Shown here: positions 55,862 to 63,636 of the stretch, in pieces
Numbering within the stretch: position 1 is the first letter of the stretch
Layout: each line of letters begins with the position of its first letter
From: Curtobacterium sp. MCPF17_052
Lineage (GTDB): Bacteria; Actinomycetota; Actinomycetes; Actinomycetales; Microbacteriaceae
Length of the DNA: 64,000 bases
Direction: 5' to 3'
NCBI RefSeq assembly: GCF_003234085.1
Contig: NZ_QKSD01000010.1
Span: 62,001-126,000, forward strand
The notes under the pieces: model-generated
Seen by the model: only the letters and a program-made list of their open reading frames with translations
Databases searched by the model: none
What the model was told of the DNA's origin: nothing
Program-made: the position numbers and the translations under genes

Positions 55862-56242
55862 TCAGTCCGCAGCCGCTACGAGCTGCTGGGCGCGCTGGTA
55901 CGACACGTCGAGCAGCGGACCGATCTCCCGAACGGTCAATCCGGCATCGTGGAGCTCCTTCGCTGCCGCAGCGGTCTCGTCAGCGGCCGCTCGGCGTGCG
56001 CGGTCGGCCTCGTCCCGGAGTTCGACAGCACGGTCGAGGTGCGCGCGCACCGAGTCCGGAAGGACGAACTCGACCTGGACCCGGAAGGCCTCGGCCGGGC
56101 GGTCGTGCATGTTCGCCAACCAGTCGCGGGCCATCGGTTCGACCTCGCGCTGCCGTCGCGCTTGCGTCCGGAGCTCGCCGTCGATCCAGACGAGCCAGTA
56201 GCGCCCGTCCCGCTGTGCGCGCACGTTGTGCGTCGTCGTCAT
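55862..56242 (-). CDS. putative HicB-like antitoxin with C-terminal HTH-like segment
   Basis: 126 residues. N-terminal HicB-type beta domain (RDGRYWLVWIDGEL...MARDWLANM), a central charged helix (VELRDEADRARRAAADETAA), and a C-terminal helix-turn-helix-like piece (LHDAGLTVREIGPLLDVSYQ). It overlaps the upstream toxin gene by 4 nt (ATGA). HicB antitoxins usually carry their DNA-binding part at the C-terminus, as here. Assignment by pattern, not by a database match. Confidence 0.75.
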   Translation of the reverse strand: MTTTHNVRAQRDGRYWLVWIDGELRTQARRQREVEPMARDWLANMHDRPAEAFRVQVEFVLPDSVRAHLDRAVELRDEADRARRAAADETAAAAKELHDAGLTVREIGPLLDVSYQRAQQLVAAAD

Positions 56243-56442
56243 GATCCGTCCTTCCCGTCATCGCAGCTGCGGATGATCGATCGTGCGAGCATCTCCCGGA
56301 TCTCCCGGTGCCGGGGGATCTCGATGCGCTCCCTGCCGAAGAGGAAGACGTCGTGCCTCCCGCCGTGCCGGAGGAGCACGAAGGGAACGCCACGCCGTGC
56401 CGCTCGTTGACGGAGCAGGCGAACGAGGTCCGCGCGCTTCAC
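56239..56442 (-). CDS. HicA-like mRNA interferase toxin
   Basis: 67 residues. HicA pattern: VKRADLVRLLRQRAARRGVP, then RHGGRHDVFLFGRERIEIPR with the catalytic-type His (the usual GSH becomes GRH), and a final helix. GTG 56442 gives the standard KRADL start; the longer TTG 56469 reading would run through the operator palindrome. Toxin first, antitoxin second, 4-nt overlap, as in hicAB. Predicted to cut mRNA; not proven. Confidence 0.8.
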   Translation of the reverse strand: MKRADLVRLLRQRAARRGVPFVLLRHGGRHDVFLFGRERIEIPRHREIREMLARSIIRSCDDGKDGS

Positions 56443-56448
56443 GGTACC

Positions 56449-56468
56449 TGTCCAACACGGATTGGACA
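56449..56468. promoter_or_regulatory. palindromic operator upstream of the hicA-like gene
   Basis: TGTCCAA (56449-56455), six bases, TTGGACA (56462-56468). Another TTGGAC half-site is at about 56484-56489. Position directly before the toxin start fits autorepression by the toxin-antitoxin complex. Confidence 0.65.
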
Positions 56469-56633
56469 AGAATGTCTAGCAGCGTTGGACGCCCCGTTGC
56501 CCTGTTGTCTGGTCTGCACGCAGCCACGATCGCTCGCCGCCGTGAGGCGGCAGGAGTGATCCGCAGTTCCTGTGGACGGACCACCGCGACACCCCGCCTG
56601 GGGAGGACAGCCGGCAGTGGTTCCCGCAGCTCG

Positions 56634-57821
56634 TCAGGCGACGTGCCAGACGACAGCCTCCTGCGCACTCGACGGGTACGCGGCAGCGATGCGGAACACC
56701 GCCTCGCGGAGGGTCTCCGGCGAGCACGCCAGGTTGATCCGGGCGAAGCCCTTGCCCTCGGTCCCGAACGGCAGCCCGGAGTTCAGCGCCACGAACGCGT
56801 GCTCGCGCAGCTGCACGGCCGGGTCGTCGCCGAGGCCGAGACCGCGGAAGTCCAGCCACGCCAGGTACCCCGCCCGGGGCCGGGCGTAGACCACGCCGGG
56901 GAGGTGCTCGGCCAGGAGCTTCGCCAGCAGACGGTCGTTCGCGACGATGCGGTCGACGACGTCGTCGAGCCACCCGACGGCCAGGGTGAACGCGGCCAGG
57001 TTGGCGTGCAGCCCGAGGATGCTCGTGCGGCAGGCGACCTCTTCCCACAGGGTGTCGAGGAGCGCCGCCGTCCGTGCGTCCCCGGCGACGATGACCGAGC
57101 ACTTCACGCCGGCCAGGTTCCAGCCCTTGCTCGCGCTCGTCACGCACACGCTCCGCGCACCGAGTGGTTCGGCGATCATCCCGAACGGCGTGAACTGCAC
57201 GCCGGGGTGCGTCAGCGGAGCGTGGATCTCGTCGCTGATGACGAGGACGTCGTACTCGGCCGCCAGACGAGCCAGCGCCTCGAGGTCTGCCCGGTCGTGG
57301 ACGAGACCGATCGGGTTGTGCGGGTTGCAGAGCAGGAACACGCGGACGCCGCCCGCGAACGCCCGCTCCAGGCTGTCCAGGTCCAGCCGGTAGACGCCCC
57401 ACTGCTCACGGAGCGGGACCTCTTCCACCTGACATCGGGCCTCTTCCACGAGCTCGAAGAACGGCGGGTACACCGGCGGCGTGATCGCGACCCGTCCGCC
57501 GTCGGGCAGCGCGAGCCGGAGCGTCTCGACGATCCCCACGCTGACGTCCGTCGCCAGGTACACGCGGCCGGGGTCGACGTCCCACCCCCACCGGTCGCGG
57601 GCGAAGCCGGCGAACGCGGGTGCGAGCGGCCCGGGACCGTCGAGGTAGCCGAGGTCCGACTGCTGCACCCGTTCGACGAGGGCCTGCCGGATCTCCGGCG
57701 CGACCTCGTGGTCCATCTCGGCGACGAACAGGGGCAGCACGTCAGGCGCGTACCGCGTCCACTTGATGCTCGTGCGGACCCCGCGGAGCGTGCCGACCGG
57801 GTCCTGTTCGTCGCTGGTCAT
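56634..57821 (-). CDS. MalY/PatB-type PLP aminotransferase or C-S lyase
   Basis: 395 residues, fold-type I PLP enzyme. MalY/PatB features: IKWTRYAPDVLPLFVAEMDH near 20-39 (the MD-F variant), TPPVYPPFF near 115, CNPHNPIGLVH near 165, ISDEIHAPL near 195 and the Schiff-base lysine in TSASKGWNLAG near 235. Family members are cystathionine beta-lyases or aminotransferases. ATG 57821 is 7 nt after CATGCT on the reverse strand. No linked gene shows the substrate. Confidence 0.9.
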   Translation of the reverse strand: MTSDEQDPVGTLRGVRTSIKWTRYAPDVLPLFVAEMDHEVAPEIRQALVERVQQSDLGYLDGPGPLAPAFAGFARDRWGWDVDPGRVYLATDVSVGIVETLRLALPDGGRVAITPPVYPPFFELVEEARCQVEEVPLREQWGVYRLDLDSLERAFAGGVRVFLLCNPHNPIGLVHDRADLEALARLAAEYDVLVISDEIHAPLTHPGVQFTPFGMIAEPLGARSVCVTSASKGWNLAGVKCSVIVAGDARTAALLDTLWEEVACRTSILGLHANLAAFTLAVGWLDDVVDRIVANDRLLAKLLAEHLPGVVYARPRAGYLAWLDFRGLGLGDDPAVQLREHAFVALNSGLPFGTEGKGFARINLACSPETLREAVFRIAAAYPSSAQEAVVWHVA

Positions 57822-57895
57822 GCGTCCCAGCATGCTCCTGACGGGAGGCCCGGTGCGAGTCCGGACGTCATCCGACGTCGTCTGCCGCTCGGCGA

Positions 57896-57984
57896 GCGCA
57901 CCCGGGCGCACCCGGGCGCACCCGGATTCGCGCTGAGCGACAGTCCTCGGCCTGCGGTGCGCGAGGGCTGTCGCCCAGCGCGAA
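57896..57984. repeat. 10-bp triple repeat and 22-bp palindrome in a divergent gap
   Basis: GCGCACCCGG occurs three times in a row (57896-57925), followed by a palindrome with 22-nt arms (57927-57948 / 57963-57984, two mismatches) around a 14-nt loop. The arm TTCGCGCTGAGCGACAG shares its GCGACAG and CGCG parts with the palindrome at 5699-5751. Confidence 0.8.
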
Positions 57985-58017
57985 CCCTGACGGCAGCGCT
58001 TGGCTACTGTCGGCTCC

Positions 58018-58794
58018 ATGACCACCAGCACCGCCGAGAAGGCGACGACCCTCAAGTCCCTGCACGAGGCGCCGGAGATCCTCCGCGTCGTGAACGTCTG
58101 GGACGCGATCAGCGCCAAGACCGTCGCCGCGTTCCCGGAGACCCGCGCGATCGCGACCGCCGGGCACTCGATCGCCGCGATGTACGGCTACGAGGACGGC
58201 GGCATGTCGCTGGACCTCGCCCTCGCCGGCGCGAAGACCGTCGTCGACGCGGTGGACCTGCCGGTCAGCGCGGACCTCGACGACGGCTACGAGGACCCGG
58301 CCGAGACCATCCGTCGTGCGATCGGCATCGGCGTCGTCGGTGCCAACGTCGAGGACCGCCTGCGTCCGTTCGACGAGTCCGTCGCCCGGGTGGCCGCGAT
58401 CATGCGCGCAGCCGAGCAGGAGGGCATCGACTTCCAGCTGAACGCCCGGACCGACGCGATCGCCCGTGGCGGCGACCGTCCGATCCAGGAGAGCATCGCG
58501 GACGCCATCGCCCGTGGGAAGGCCTTCCTCGACGCCGGAGCCCCGCTCGTGTTCGTCCCCGGTGCCGTCCAGCGTGAGGTCGTCGAGCAGCTGGTCGAGG
58601 GCCTGGGCCGCGGCAAGCTCAGCGTCATCGGGCTGCCGGGTGCCCTGCCCGCCGCCGAGTACCAGGCGCTGGGCGTCGCCCGCATCTCCTACGGTCCGTT
58701 GACGCAGCGCGTCGCCCTGCGGGCGCTCCGTGACCTCACGGCCGACCTGTACGCCGGCGGCGTGATCCCCGAGGACACCCCGACGCTCAACTGA
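58018..58794 (+). CDS. isocitrate lyase/PEP mutase family protein
   Basis: 258 residues, TIM-barrel lyase of the PEP mutase/ICL superfamily (oxaloacetate hydrolase-like small form). Motifs: ATAGHSIAAMYGYEDGG near 50, SADLDDGYEDP near 85 (metal Asp), NVEDRL near 115, NARTDAIARGG near 145. The signature KKCGH of true isocitrate lyase is absent, so the reaction is open. ATG 58018 is 7 nt after TACTGT (58005-58010), leaderless. Confidence 0.9.
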   Translation: MTTSTAEKATTLKSLHEAPEILRVVNVWDAISAKTVAAFPETRAIATAGHSIAAMYGYEDGGMSLDLALAGAKTVVDAVDLPVSADLDDGYEDPAETIRRAIGIGVVGANVEDRLRPFDESVARVAAIMRAAEQEGIDFQLNARTDAIARGGDRPIQESIADAIARGKAFLDAGAPLVFVPGAVQREVVEQLVEGLGRGKLSVIGLPGALPAAEYQALGVARISYGPLTQRVALRALRDLTADLYAGGVIPEDTPTLN

Positions 58795-58800
58795 GCCGTC

Positions 58801-58848
58801 GACGGACGGGAGGCCCGTGGCGGTGTCGCCACGGGCCTCCCGTCCGTC
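58801..58848. terminator. bidirectional terminator
   Basis: Perfect 22-bp stem (58801-58822 / 58827-58848) with 4-nt loop GTGT between the convergent lyase and amidase genes; contains the GGGAGGCCCG core. Confidence 0.93.
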
Positions 58849-58880
58849 GGGCGGTCGCCATCGCGACCGCGGGTCGCGAC

Positions 58881-60722
58881 CTACCCGAGCGCCGGGTACA
58901 GCGTCGGCGAGGTGCGGGCGTGCGTCGCCTGCTCGAAGCCGTAGCCGAGCCCGATGACGGTCCCCTCGTCGTACGAGCGGCCGAGGAACTCCAGGTTGAC
59001 GCCGGCGCCGGTGATCGTGGCGTCCGCTGCGGTCGCCTGCCCCATCGGGACCGTGACGGCCGGCATGCCGGTGTTCGGGCTGAGGCGCATGTTCGTGCCC
59101 TGCGTGCCGTACGGGGTGCCGGACGGGTAGACGAGCGCGTCGAGGTCCTGCGCGTCCATCATCCCGGTGACCACCTGCTTGCCGGTGGCGATCTGCGTGG
59201 TGTGCGAACCGTTCGGGCCCGCCCATGCCTGGTACTGCGCGTCGATGATCGCGTCACGCTGCTGGTAGGTGCTCTTCCGGCTCGGCACGTACTCCCCCGA
59301 AGCGAGGATGCCCTGCAGCGACCGTGCGGTGACGTCCGGGTCCAGGTGCTTCGCGACGTACTGGTCCAGGTCGTGCTTGAACTCGTTCGTGCTGCCGCTG
59401 CCCTCGCTGAGCACCCGGTTGAACTCCGGCGTCGCGGTGATCGGGACGACGGTGGCGCCCTGGGCCTCGAGGGTCGCCTGCGCCTGGGCGAAGAGCCGTG
59501 CGGTGGTGCGGTTCGTCCCGACCATCGAGGTCACGTACCCGATGCGCTTGCCCCGCAGCGCGGTCGGGTCGAGGAACTGCGTGTACGAGGTCGGGACCTT
59601 GCCGGTCTGGCCTTCGGTGACCGGGTCGGCTGCGTCGACCCCGGTGACGGCGTCCAGTGCGACGGCCGCGTCGGTCACCGAGCGGGCGAGGGGCCCGCCG
59701 GTGTCCTGCGACAGTGCGAGCGGGATGATGCCGTCGCGGCTCGTCAGGCCGACGGTCGGCCGGATGCCGACGAGCTGGTTGTACGACGAGGGGATGCGGA
59801 TCGAGCCGCCGGTGTCGGTGCCGAACCCGATGCCTGCCAGGTTGGCGGAGACGGCCGCACCGGTGCCACCGCTCGAGCCGCCCGCGGTCTGGCTCGTCAC
59901 GTAGGGGCTGGCGACGAGGAGCGAGGACCCGGCCGGCTGGTTCGAGGAGAACTCGGAGACGAAGCCGTACGCGAACTCGTCGAGGCTGGCCTTGGCGAGG
60001 ACGACTGCTCCGGCGTTCCGGAGGCCCGTGACCATCGCCGCGTCGGTGTCGGTCTGGTTGTCGTCCCAGCAGCCGCAGCCGCCCGTGGTCGGCATGTCCT
60101 TCGTGTCGTAGTTGTCCTTCAGTGCGATCGGCACGCCGAGCAGCATGCTCGTCATGCCGTGTGCCGCTCGTTCGGCGTCGGCGGCCTTCGCGGCGGCGAG
60201 TGCTCCGGCGTTGGTCGTGACGATGGAGTTGAGCGGTCGTCCGCCCGTTCCCGTGTCCGTGGTGGTCCGGTCGTAGGCGGCGATGCGGTCCAGGTAGTCC
60301 TGGGTGATCTCGGCCGAGGTCGTGACCCCGGCGTTCATCGCGGCCTGCATGTCGAGCGTCGAGGCCTCGACGAGCTGGAAGGGCCCGTCGTCGTAGATCA
60401 TCCGCTGGGACAGGCCGGCGACGTCCGCCAGCGTGATCGTGCCGTTGCCGTCCGCGTCGGCGGCCGAGACCGTCGACCAGTCCGGGTCGGTGCTGGTCGT
60501 GCCGAGGTGGTCGGACAGGACGGTGAGGTCGGCCTGCGTGACCTGGTCGTCGCCGGTGAGGTCGAGCGCCGTGTAGTACGGCGCGAGCATGGCGGCGGGG
60601 CTCGCGTCGACCGCGGCCGGTGCCGCGTTCGCGACGAGGGACGGGGTCGCGACGACGGCGGTGCCGACGAGGGCCAGGAGCGCGGCTCCGGCGACGGTGG
60701 TGCGGCGACGGCGGGTCGTCAC
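58881..60722 (-). CDS. secreted amidase (amidase signature family) with N-terminal dockerin
   Basis: 613 residues. Signal peptide (VTTRRRRTTVAGAALLALVG...ANAAPA), then a two-repeat dockerin near 45-110: DLTGDDQVTQADLTVLSDHL and DADGNGTITLADVAGLSQRM, each a calcium-loop F-hand. The amidase follows: Lys in GVPIALKDNYD near 202, Gly/Ser loop TAGGSSGGTGAA near 270, and catalytic Ser in FGTDTGGSIRIPSSYN near 300, the full Ser-cisSer-Lys set. GTG 60722 has GGAGGA 7 nt ahead and starts the signal directly; ATG 60794, overlapping the cohesin-gene stop, would add 24 odd residues. Exported; substrate unknown. Confidence 0.92.
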   Translation of the reverse strand: MTTRRRRTTVAGAALLALVGTAVVATPSLVANAAPAAVDASPAAMLAPYYTALDLTGDDQVTQADLTVLSDHLGTTSTDPDWSTVSAADADGNGTITLADVAGLSQRMIYDDGPFQLVEASTLDMQAAMNAGVTTSAEITQDYLDRIAAYDRTTTDTGTGGRPLNSIVTTNAGALAAAKAADAERAAHGMTSMLLGVPIALKDNYDTKDMPTTGGCGCWDDNQTDTDAAMVTGLRNAGAVVLAKASLDEFAYGFVSEFSSNQPAGSSLLVASPYVTSQTAGGSSGGTGAAVSANLAGIGFGTDTGGSIRIPSSYNQLVGIRPTVGLTSRDGIIPLALSQDTGGPLARSVTDAAVALDAVTGVDAADPVTEGQTGKVPTSYTQFLDPTALRGKRIGYVTSMVGTNRTTARLFAQAQATLEAQGATVVPITATPEFNRVLSEGSGSTNEFKHDLDQYVAKHLDPDVTARSLQGILASGEYVPSRKSTYQQRDAIIDAQYQAWAGPNGSHTTQIATGKQVVTGMMDAQDLDALVYPSGTPYGTQGTNMRLSPNTGMPAVTVPMGQATAADATITGAGVNLEFLGRSYDEGTVIGLGYGFEQATHARTSPTLYPALG

Positions 60723-60790
60723 GGGGGTTCCTCCGGGAGTTCGGGATGTCGTGGTGTCTTCTGCCAGGTCACGGCGACGGGGCGTGGCGG

Positions 60791-61651
60791 TCATCGGGCG
60801 TCCTCCGTCGATGCGGGGCGACGCGCGCGACGGCGGGCGAGGACGAGGCCGGCACCCGCGAGCAGCAGGGCTGCGCTCGCGGCGATCCAGGGTGCGAGGT
60901 CGGCGCCGGTGAACGCGAGCGAGCCGCCGACGGGCCTGCCGGAGGTGCTGCCCACCGGGTCCGTGCCCGTCCCGGCGTCGGTGCCGGTGCCGGTGCCGTC
61001 GGTCCCGCCCGCGTTCGGGGTCGCGCTCGGCGTCGCCGTGGGAACGCCGGTGGGGGTGGCGGTCGGCGTCGGTGTCGGCGTCGGCGTCGGCGTCGGCGCT
61101 GCGGCGATCGTGACGGTCGTCGATGCCGGGTCGGTCAGCGTGATGGTGCTGCCGTCGGACGCGACCACGGTGACGCGCGTCACGGCGAGGTCGACGGTGG
61201 CGGGGCTCGTCGCGGTCAGCTCGACCGAGGCGGCGAGGTCGCCGGAGATCGCCGGGGAGGTCCCGAGCCGGGTGTGCAACAGCGAGATCGTGTCGCCGTC
61301 CTGCTCGACGGAGTCGAAGCCGCCGTCCGGGCCGGTCACGCTGCCGTCGACGACCTCGAGCGAGTCGGCGTCGGCGGCGAGGTCGATCTGGTACGCGAAG
61401 ACGTCGGTCGTCGCGGGCAGGGTGAGGTCGACCTCGAGGGTGTCGCCGACCGTCACCGACGCCGGCGCGGTGATCGTGGCCGTCGTGGCGACCGGGGCAG
61501 CCGACGCCGGGGAAGCGGCGAGGACGGCGAGGCCGAGGCCGCCGACGGCGATGACGGCCGTCCGGAGCGCGGCGGTTCGGGGCGTCGTCGTTCGGGGCGT
61601 CGTCGTTCGGGGCGTCGTGGTTCGGGAGCGGAGCCGAGTGCGGTGCTGCAT
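60791..61651 (-). CDS. cohesin-domain surface protein with LAFTG sortase signal
   Basis: 286 residues. N-terminal Thr/Pro/Arg repeats (RTTTP three times), signal helix ending SPASA, then a cohesin-like beta domain about 50-165 (ASVTVGDTLEVDLTLPATTD, VFAYQIDLAADADSLEVVDG), a Thr/Pro stalk (TPTPTPTPTPTATPTG), and a C-terminal LAFTG motif, hydrophobic helix and RRRARR tail, the class E sortase layout. ATG 61651 has AAGGA about 9 nt ahead. TACGGT (61708-61703, reverse strand) may be the -10. The gene stops 68 nt before the amidase start: one operon, cohesin and dockerin. Confidence 0.9.
   Translation of the reverse strand: MQHRTRLRSRTTTPRTTTPRTTTPRTAALRTAVIAVGGLGLAVLAASPASAAPVATTATITAPASVTVGDTLEVDLTLPATTDVFAYQIDLAADADSLEVVDGSVTGPDGGFDSVEQDGDTISLLHTRLGTSPAISGDLAASVELTATSPATVDLAVTRVTVVASDGSTITLTDPASTTVTIAAAPTPTPTPTPTPTATPTGVPTATPSATPNAGGTDGTGTGTDAGTGTDPVGSTSGRPVGGSLAFTGADLAPWIAASAALLLAGAGLVLARRRARRPASTEDAR
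61576..61627. repeat. 15-bp in-gene repeat
   Basis: GTTCGGGGCGTCGTC repeats about 3.5 times and encodes the RTTTP repeats near the N-terminus of the cohesin protein. Confidence 0.85.
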
Positions 61652-61795
61652 CCGTGCGGGTCCTTCGTCAGGGTTCGGGCTGAACGCTTGCTCAGTGCTC
61701 GAACCGTAACGACGGGGTGTTTCGCGCTCAGGCCCGACCGGTTTCCCGCGTGTTACGCCTTCCGTCGGGGCCGCCGGGGCCACTAGCGTGCGGTC

Positions 61796-62407
61796 ATGGC
61801 CCTCGACCTCGACGCACTGCTCGCTCTGCCGACGCCGACCGCGGCCCGGGCGCTGGACGTCGTCCGTGCCTGGTCGTCGCCGGCTCTCGTGCACCACTGC
61901 CTGCGGTCCTGGGCGTGGGCGACGCTCCTGGCGCCGACGATCGAGCTCGCCCCGGACCCCGAGCTGCTCTTCGTCGCGACGATGCTCCACGACCTCGGTG
62001 TCACCCCGCACTTCGACGCCGCGCAGGTCCCCTTCGAGGTCGCTGGCGGCGCCGTGGGCAGTGTCTTCGCGATCGGCGCCGGCTGGCCCGCCGCACGCGC
62101 GCGGCGCGTCGGGGAGATCGTCGAGCGGCACATGTGGCCCTCGGTCGACCCGGACCTCGACGCCGAGGGGCACCTGCTCGAGGTCGCGACCTCGCTCGAC
62201 GTCTCCGGCGTCGGCATGGAGCGCTGGGACCATGACGACCTCCGGATCGTGACCGCAGCCCTCCCCCGCCTCGGCTTCTCCGACGACTTCCACGGGCTCG
62301 TGCACGACCAAGCGGGTCGGAAGCCCGAGTCGGCAGCTGCCCGGCTGGACCACTCCGGGAACGTGCTGGCCGGTGGCCAGCGGTGGGCGAGCCTCCTGGC
62401 CGGTTGA
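61796..62407 (+). CDS. HD-domain phosphohydrolase-like protein (cyanamide hydratase-like)
   Basis: 203 residues. HD metal motifs: LVHHCLRSWAWATLLAP near 32 (His), ATMLHDLGVTPHFD near 61 (HD pair), VERHMWPSVDPD near 103 and a further Asp. The arrangement is like cyanamide hydratase (Ddi2 type). ATG 61796 is 6 nt after TAGCGT (61784-61789), leaderless. Substrate unknown. Confidence 0.88.
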   Translation: MALDLDALLALPTPTAARALDVVRAWSSPALVHHCLRSWAWATLLAPTIELAPDPELLFVATMLHDLGVTPHFDAAQVPFEVAGGAVGSVFAIGAGWPAARARRVGEIVERHMWPSVDPDLDAEGHLLEVATSLDVSGVGMERWDHDDLRIVTAALPRLGFSDDFHGLVHDQAGRKPESAAARLDHSGNVLAGGQRWASLLAG

Positions 62408-62696
62408 GGCGCAACGGTGTGCCGGGCGGTCCGGTGACGGGCGGGCGGACTGGACAAGCCCTGCTCTCGTGCGTAGAGTGTCTTCCTGGTGCATTGCAGC
62501 GAACCCGTCTGACTCGCGCACACCGACCGTCTCGAACCGATCCCCCTGGGTCGCATTCCAGCGAGACCACCGCTCCCCGACTGGCGAGCACTTGCACGTC
62601 GAATGCCGACGTGCGCGTCCGCGCTCCTGCGGCCGACGAGACCATCGAGTCCGTCCGGCCCCGCGCGACCCCGAACGACTGAAGAAAGACAGCACC

Positions 62697-62984
62697 ATGA
62701 CCACGAACGAACGCACCATCATCACCGGGACCGCCATCGCGGCTCCCACCGTCTCCCCCGACCGCATCGCCGAGTTCCCCGTCCGCGAGGACCGCTCGCA
62801 GCGCGAGTTCCTCGTGCGCATGCCGGCCGACGACCTCGGGCTGTTCCTCACGCCCGGCGTCCGCGTCGCCGTCGACGGCGAAGCGGGCTGGGTCGTCCCG
62901 GGCCGCTCCTGGCGCGGCGAGGCCAGCCGGACCATCCTGCAGGCGCGCGCCGTGCAGGCGCCGGAACTGGCCCTGGCCGCCTGA
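62697..62984 (+). CDS. small protein of unknown function
   Basis: 95 residues. Beta-strand-like runs (ERTIITGTAIAAPTVSPDRI; QREFLVRMPADDLGLFLTPG) suggest a compact beta fold; a weak OB-fold feel, not enough to assign. ATG 62697 with AAGAAAG ahead. TAGAGT at 62475-62480 may be the -10, giving a leader of over 200 nt in which I see no structured RNA. A terminator follows. Confidence 0.6.
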   Translation: MTTNERTIITGTAIAAPTVSPDRIAEFPVREDRSQREFLVRMPADDLGLFLTPGVRVAVDGEAGWVVPGRSWRGEASRTILQARAVQAPELALAA

Positions 62985-63000
62985 CACCCGCACACACCGG

Positions 63001-63026
63001 AACGCCGTCCCTTCGGGGGCGGCGTT
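63001..63026. terminator. terminator of the 95-residue gene
   Basis: AACGCCGTCCC pairs with GGGGCGGCGTT across a 4-nt loop (one wobble), about 16 nt past the stop. Confidence 0.75.
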
Positions 63027-63100
63027 CAGTCGTTCCGGGCGAAGGCCCCGGCCCCGGCTCTGGCCCTGGCCCTGGCCCTGACCGGGACCCCGGTTGCGCC

Positions 63101-63442
63101 CTACCTCGCCTGGTCGCCCTCGGCCGCGCCGACGAACCGTCGGCCACCGTCCGCGTTCACCGGCTGCTGCCCGCCGCACTGGTCCGCGGCGTCCCGCAGC
63201 CGACGGATGAACCTCGGGTCCTCCGGTTCGAGTTCGTCGTCCGGTGCCTGACGCACCACGATCTCGCTCGACGGTCCGACGAGCATCGTCGTCCGCTCGA
63301 CCGCCCCGTCCTCGCCGACCGTCGGCACCGCGATCGTGTCCGTGCGGGTGTTCGCCCCGAGCACCGCCGCGTAGTCCGCGACCGCGTCCGCGATCAGGTC
63401 CCCCGTCAGGATGTCCGTGCCGTCGTAGTGGATGTACTTCAC
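63101..63442 (-). CDS. small protein of unknown function
   Basis: 113 residues, acidic: VKYIHYDGTDILTGDLIADA at the start, a beta-type middle (RTDTIAVPTVGEDGAVERTT), and EDPRFIRRLRDAADQCGGQQ toward the end. No family recognised. GTG 63442 has GGGAGG 8 nt ahead (reverse strand), which fixes the start and supports real coding. Confidence 0.65.
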   Translation of the reverse strand: MKYIHYDGTDILTGDLIADAVADYAAVLGANTRTDTIAVPTVGEDGAVERTTMLVGPSSEIVVRQAPDDELEPEDPRFIRRLRDAADQCGGQQPVNADGGRRFVGAAEGDQAR

Positions 63443-63560
63443 GATGTGACCTCCCTCGTTCCGACGGTAGGCACCGGGGTGCAGCAGGCAGCACAGGATC
63501 GGGCGGGAGGCGCGGGCGATGGACAACTGGCGGCCTTCGTCGGTCTCGTGTCCAGCCCCG

Positions 63561-63620
63561 TATCGTCGGTAGTCGGTCGTTCGGTCGCCGATCGGCGGTC
63601 ATCGATCGGCGGTCGTCGAT
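63561..63620. promoter_or_regulatory. promoter and repeat operator ahead of the Xre-nucleotidyltransferase gene
   Basis: TATCGT (63561-63566) is a -10 candidate. Downstream, GCCGATCGGC is a perfect 10-bp palindrome (63587-63596), and GATCGGCGGTCATC / GATCGGCGGTCGTC are 14-bp direct repeats at 63590 and 63604. Such repeats close to the start fit an autoregulatory site for the Xre protein that follows. Confidence 0.5.
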
Positions 63621-63636
63621 CAGCGAGGAGGGAACC

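Noticed and set aside
58920-61709. 929-codon plus-strand frame opposite the amidase and cohesin genes
   Set aside because: Antisense shadow, no domains, runs through two intact genes and their ribosome sites.
62475-62696. Structured leader RNA before the 95-residue gene
   Set aside because: The leader would be over 200 nt, but I found no convincing long stem or known riboswitch core.
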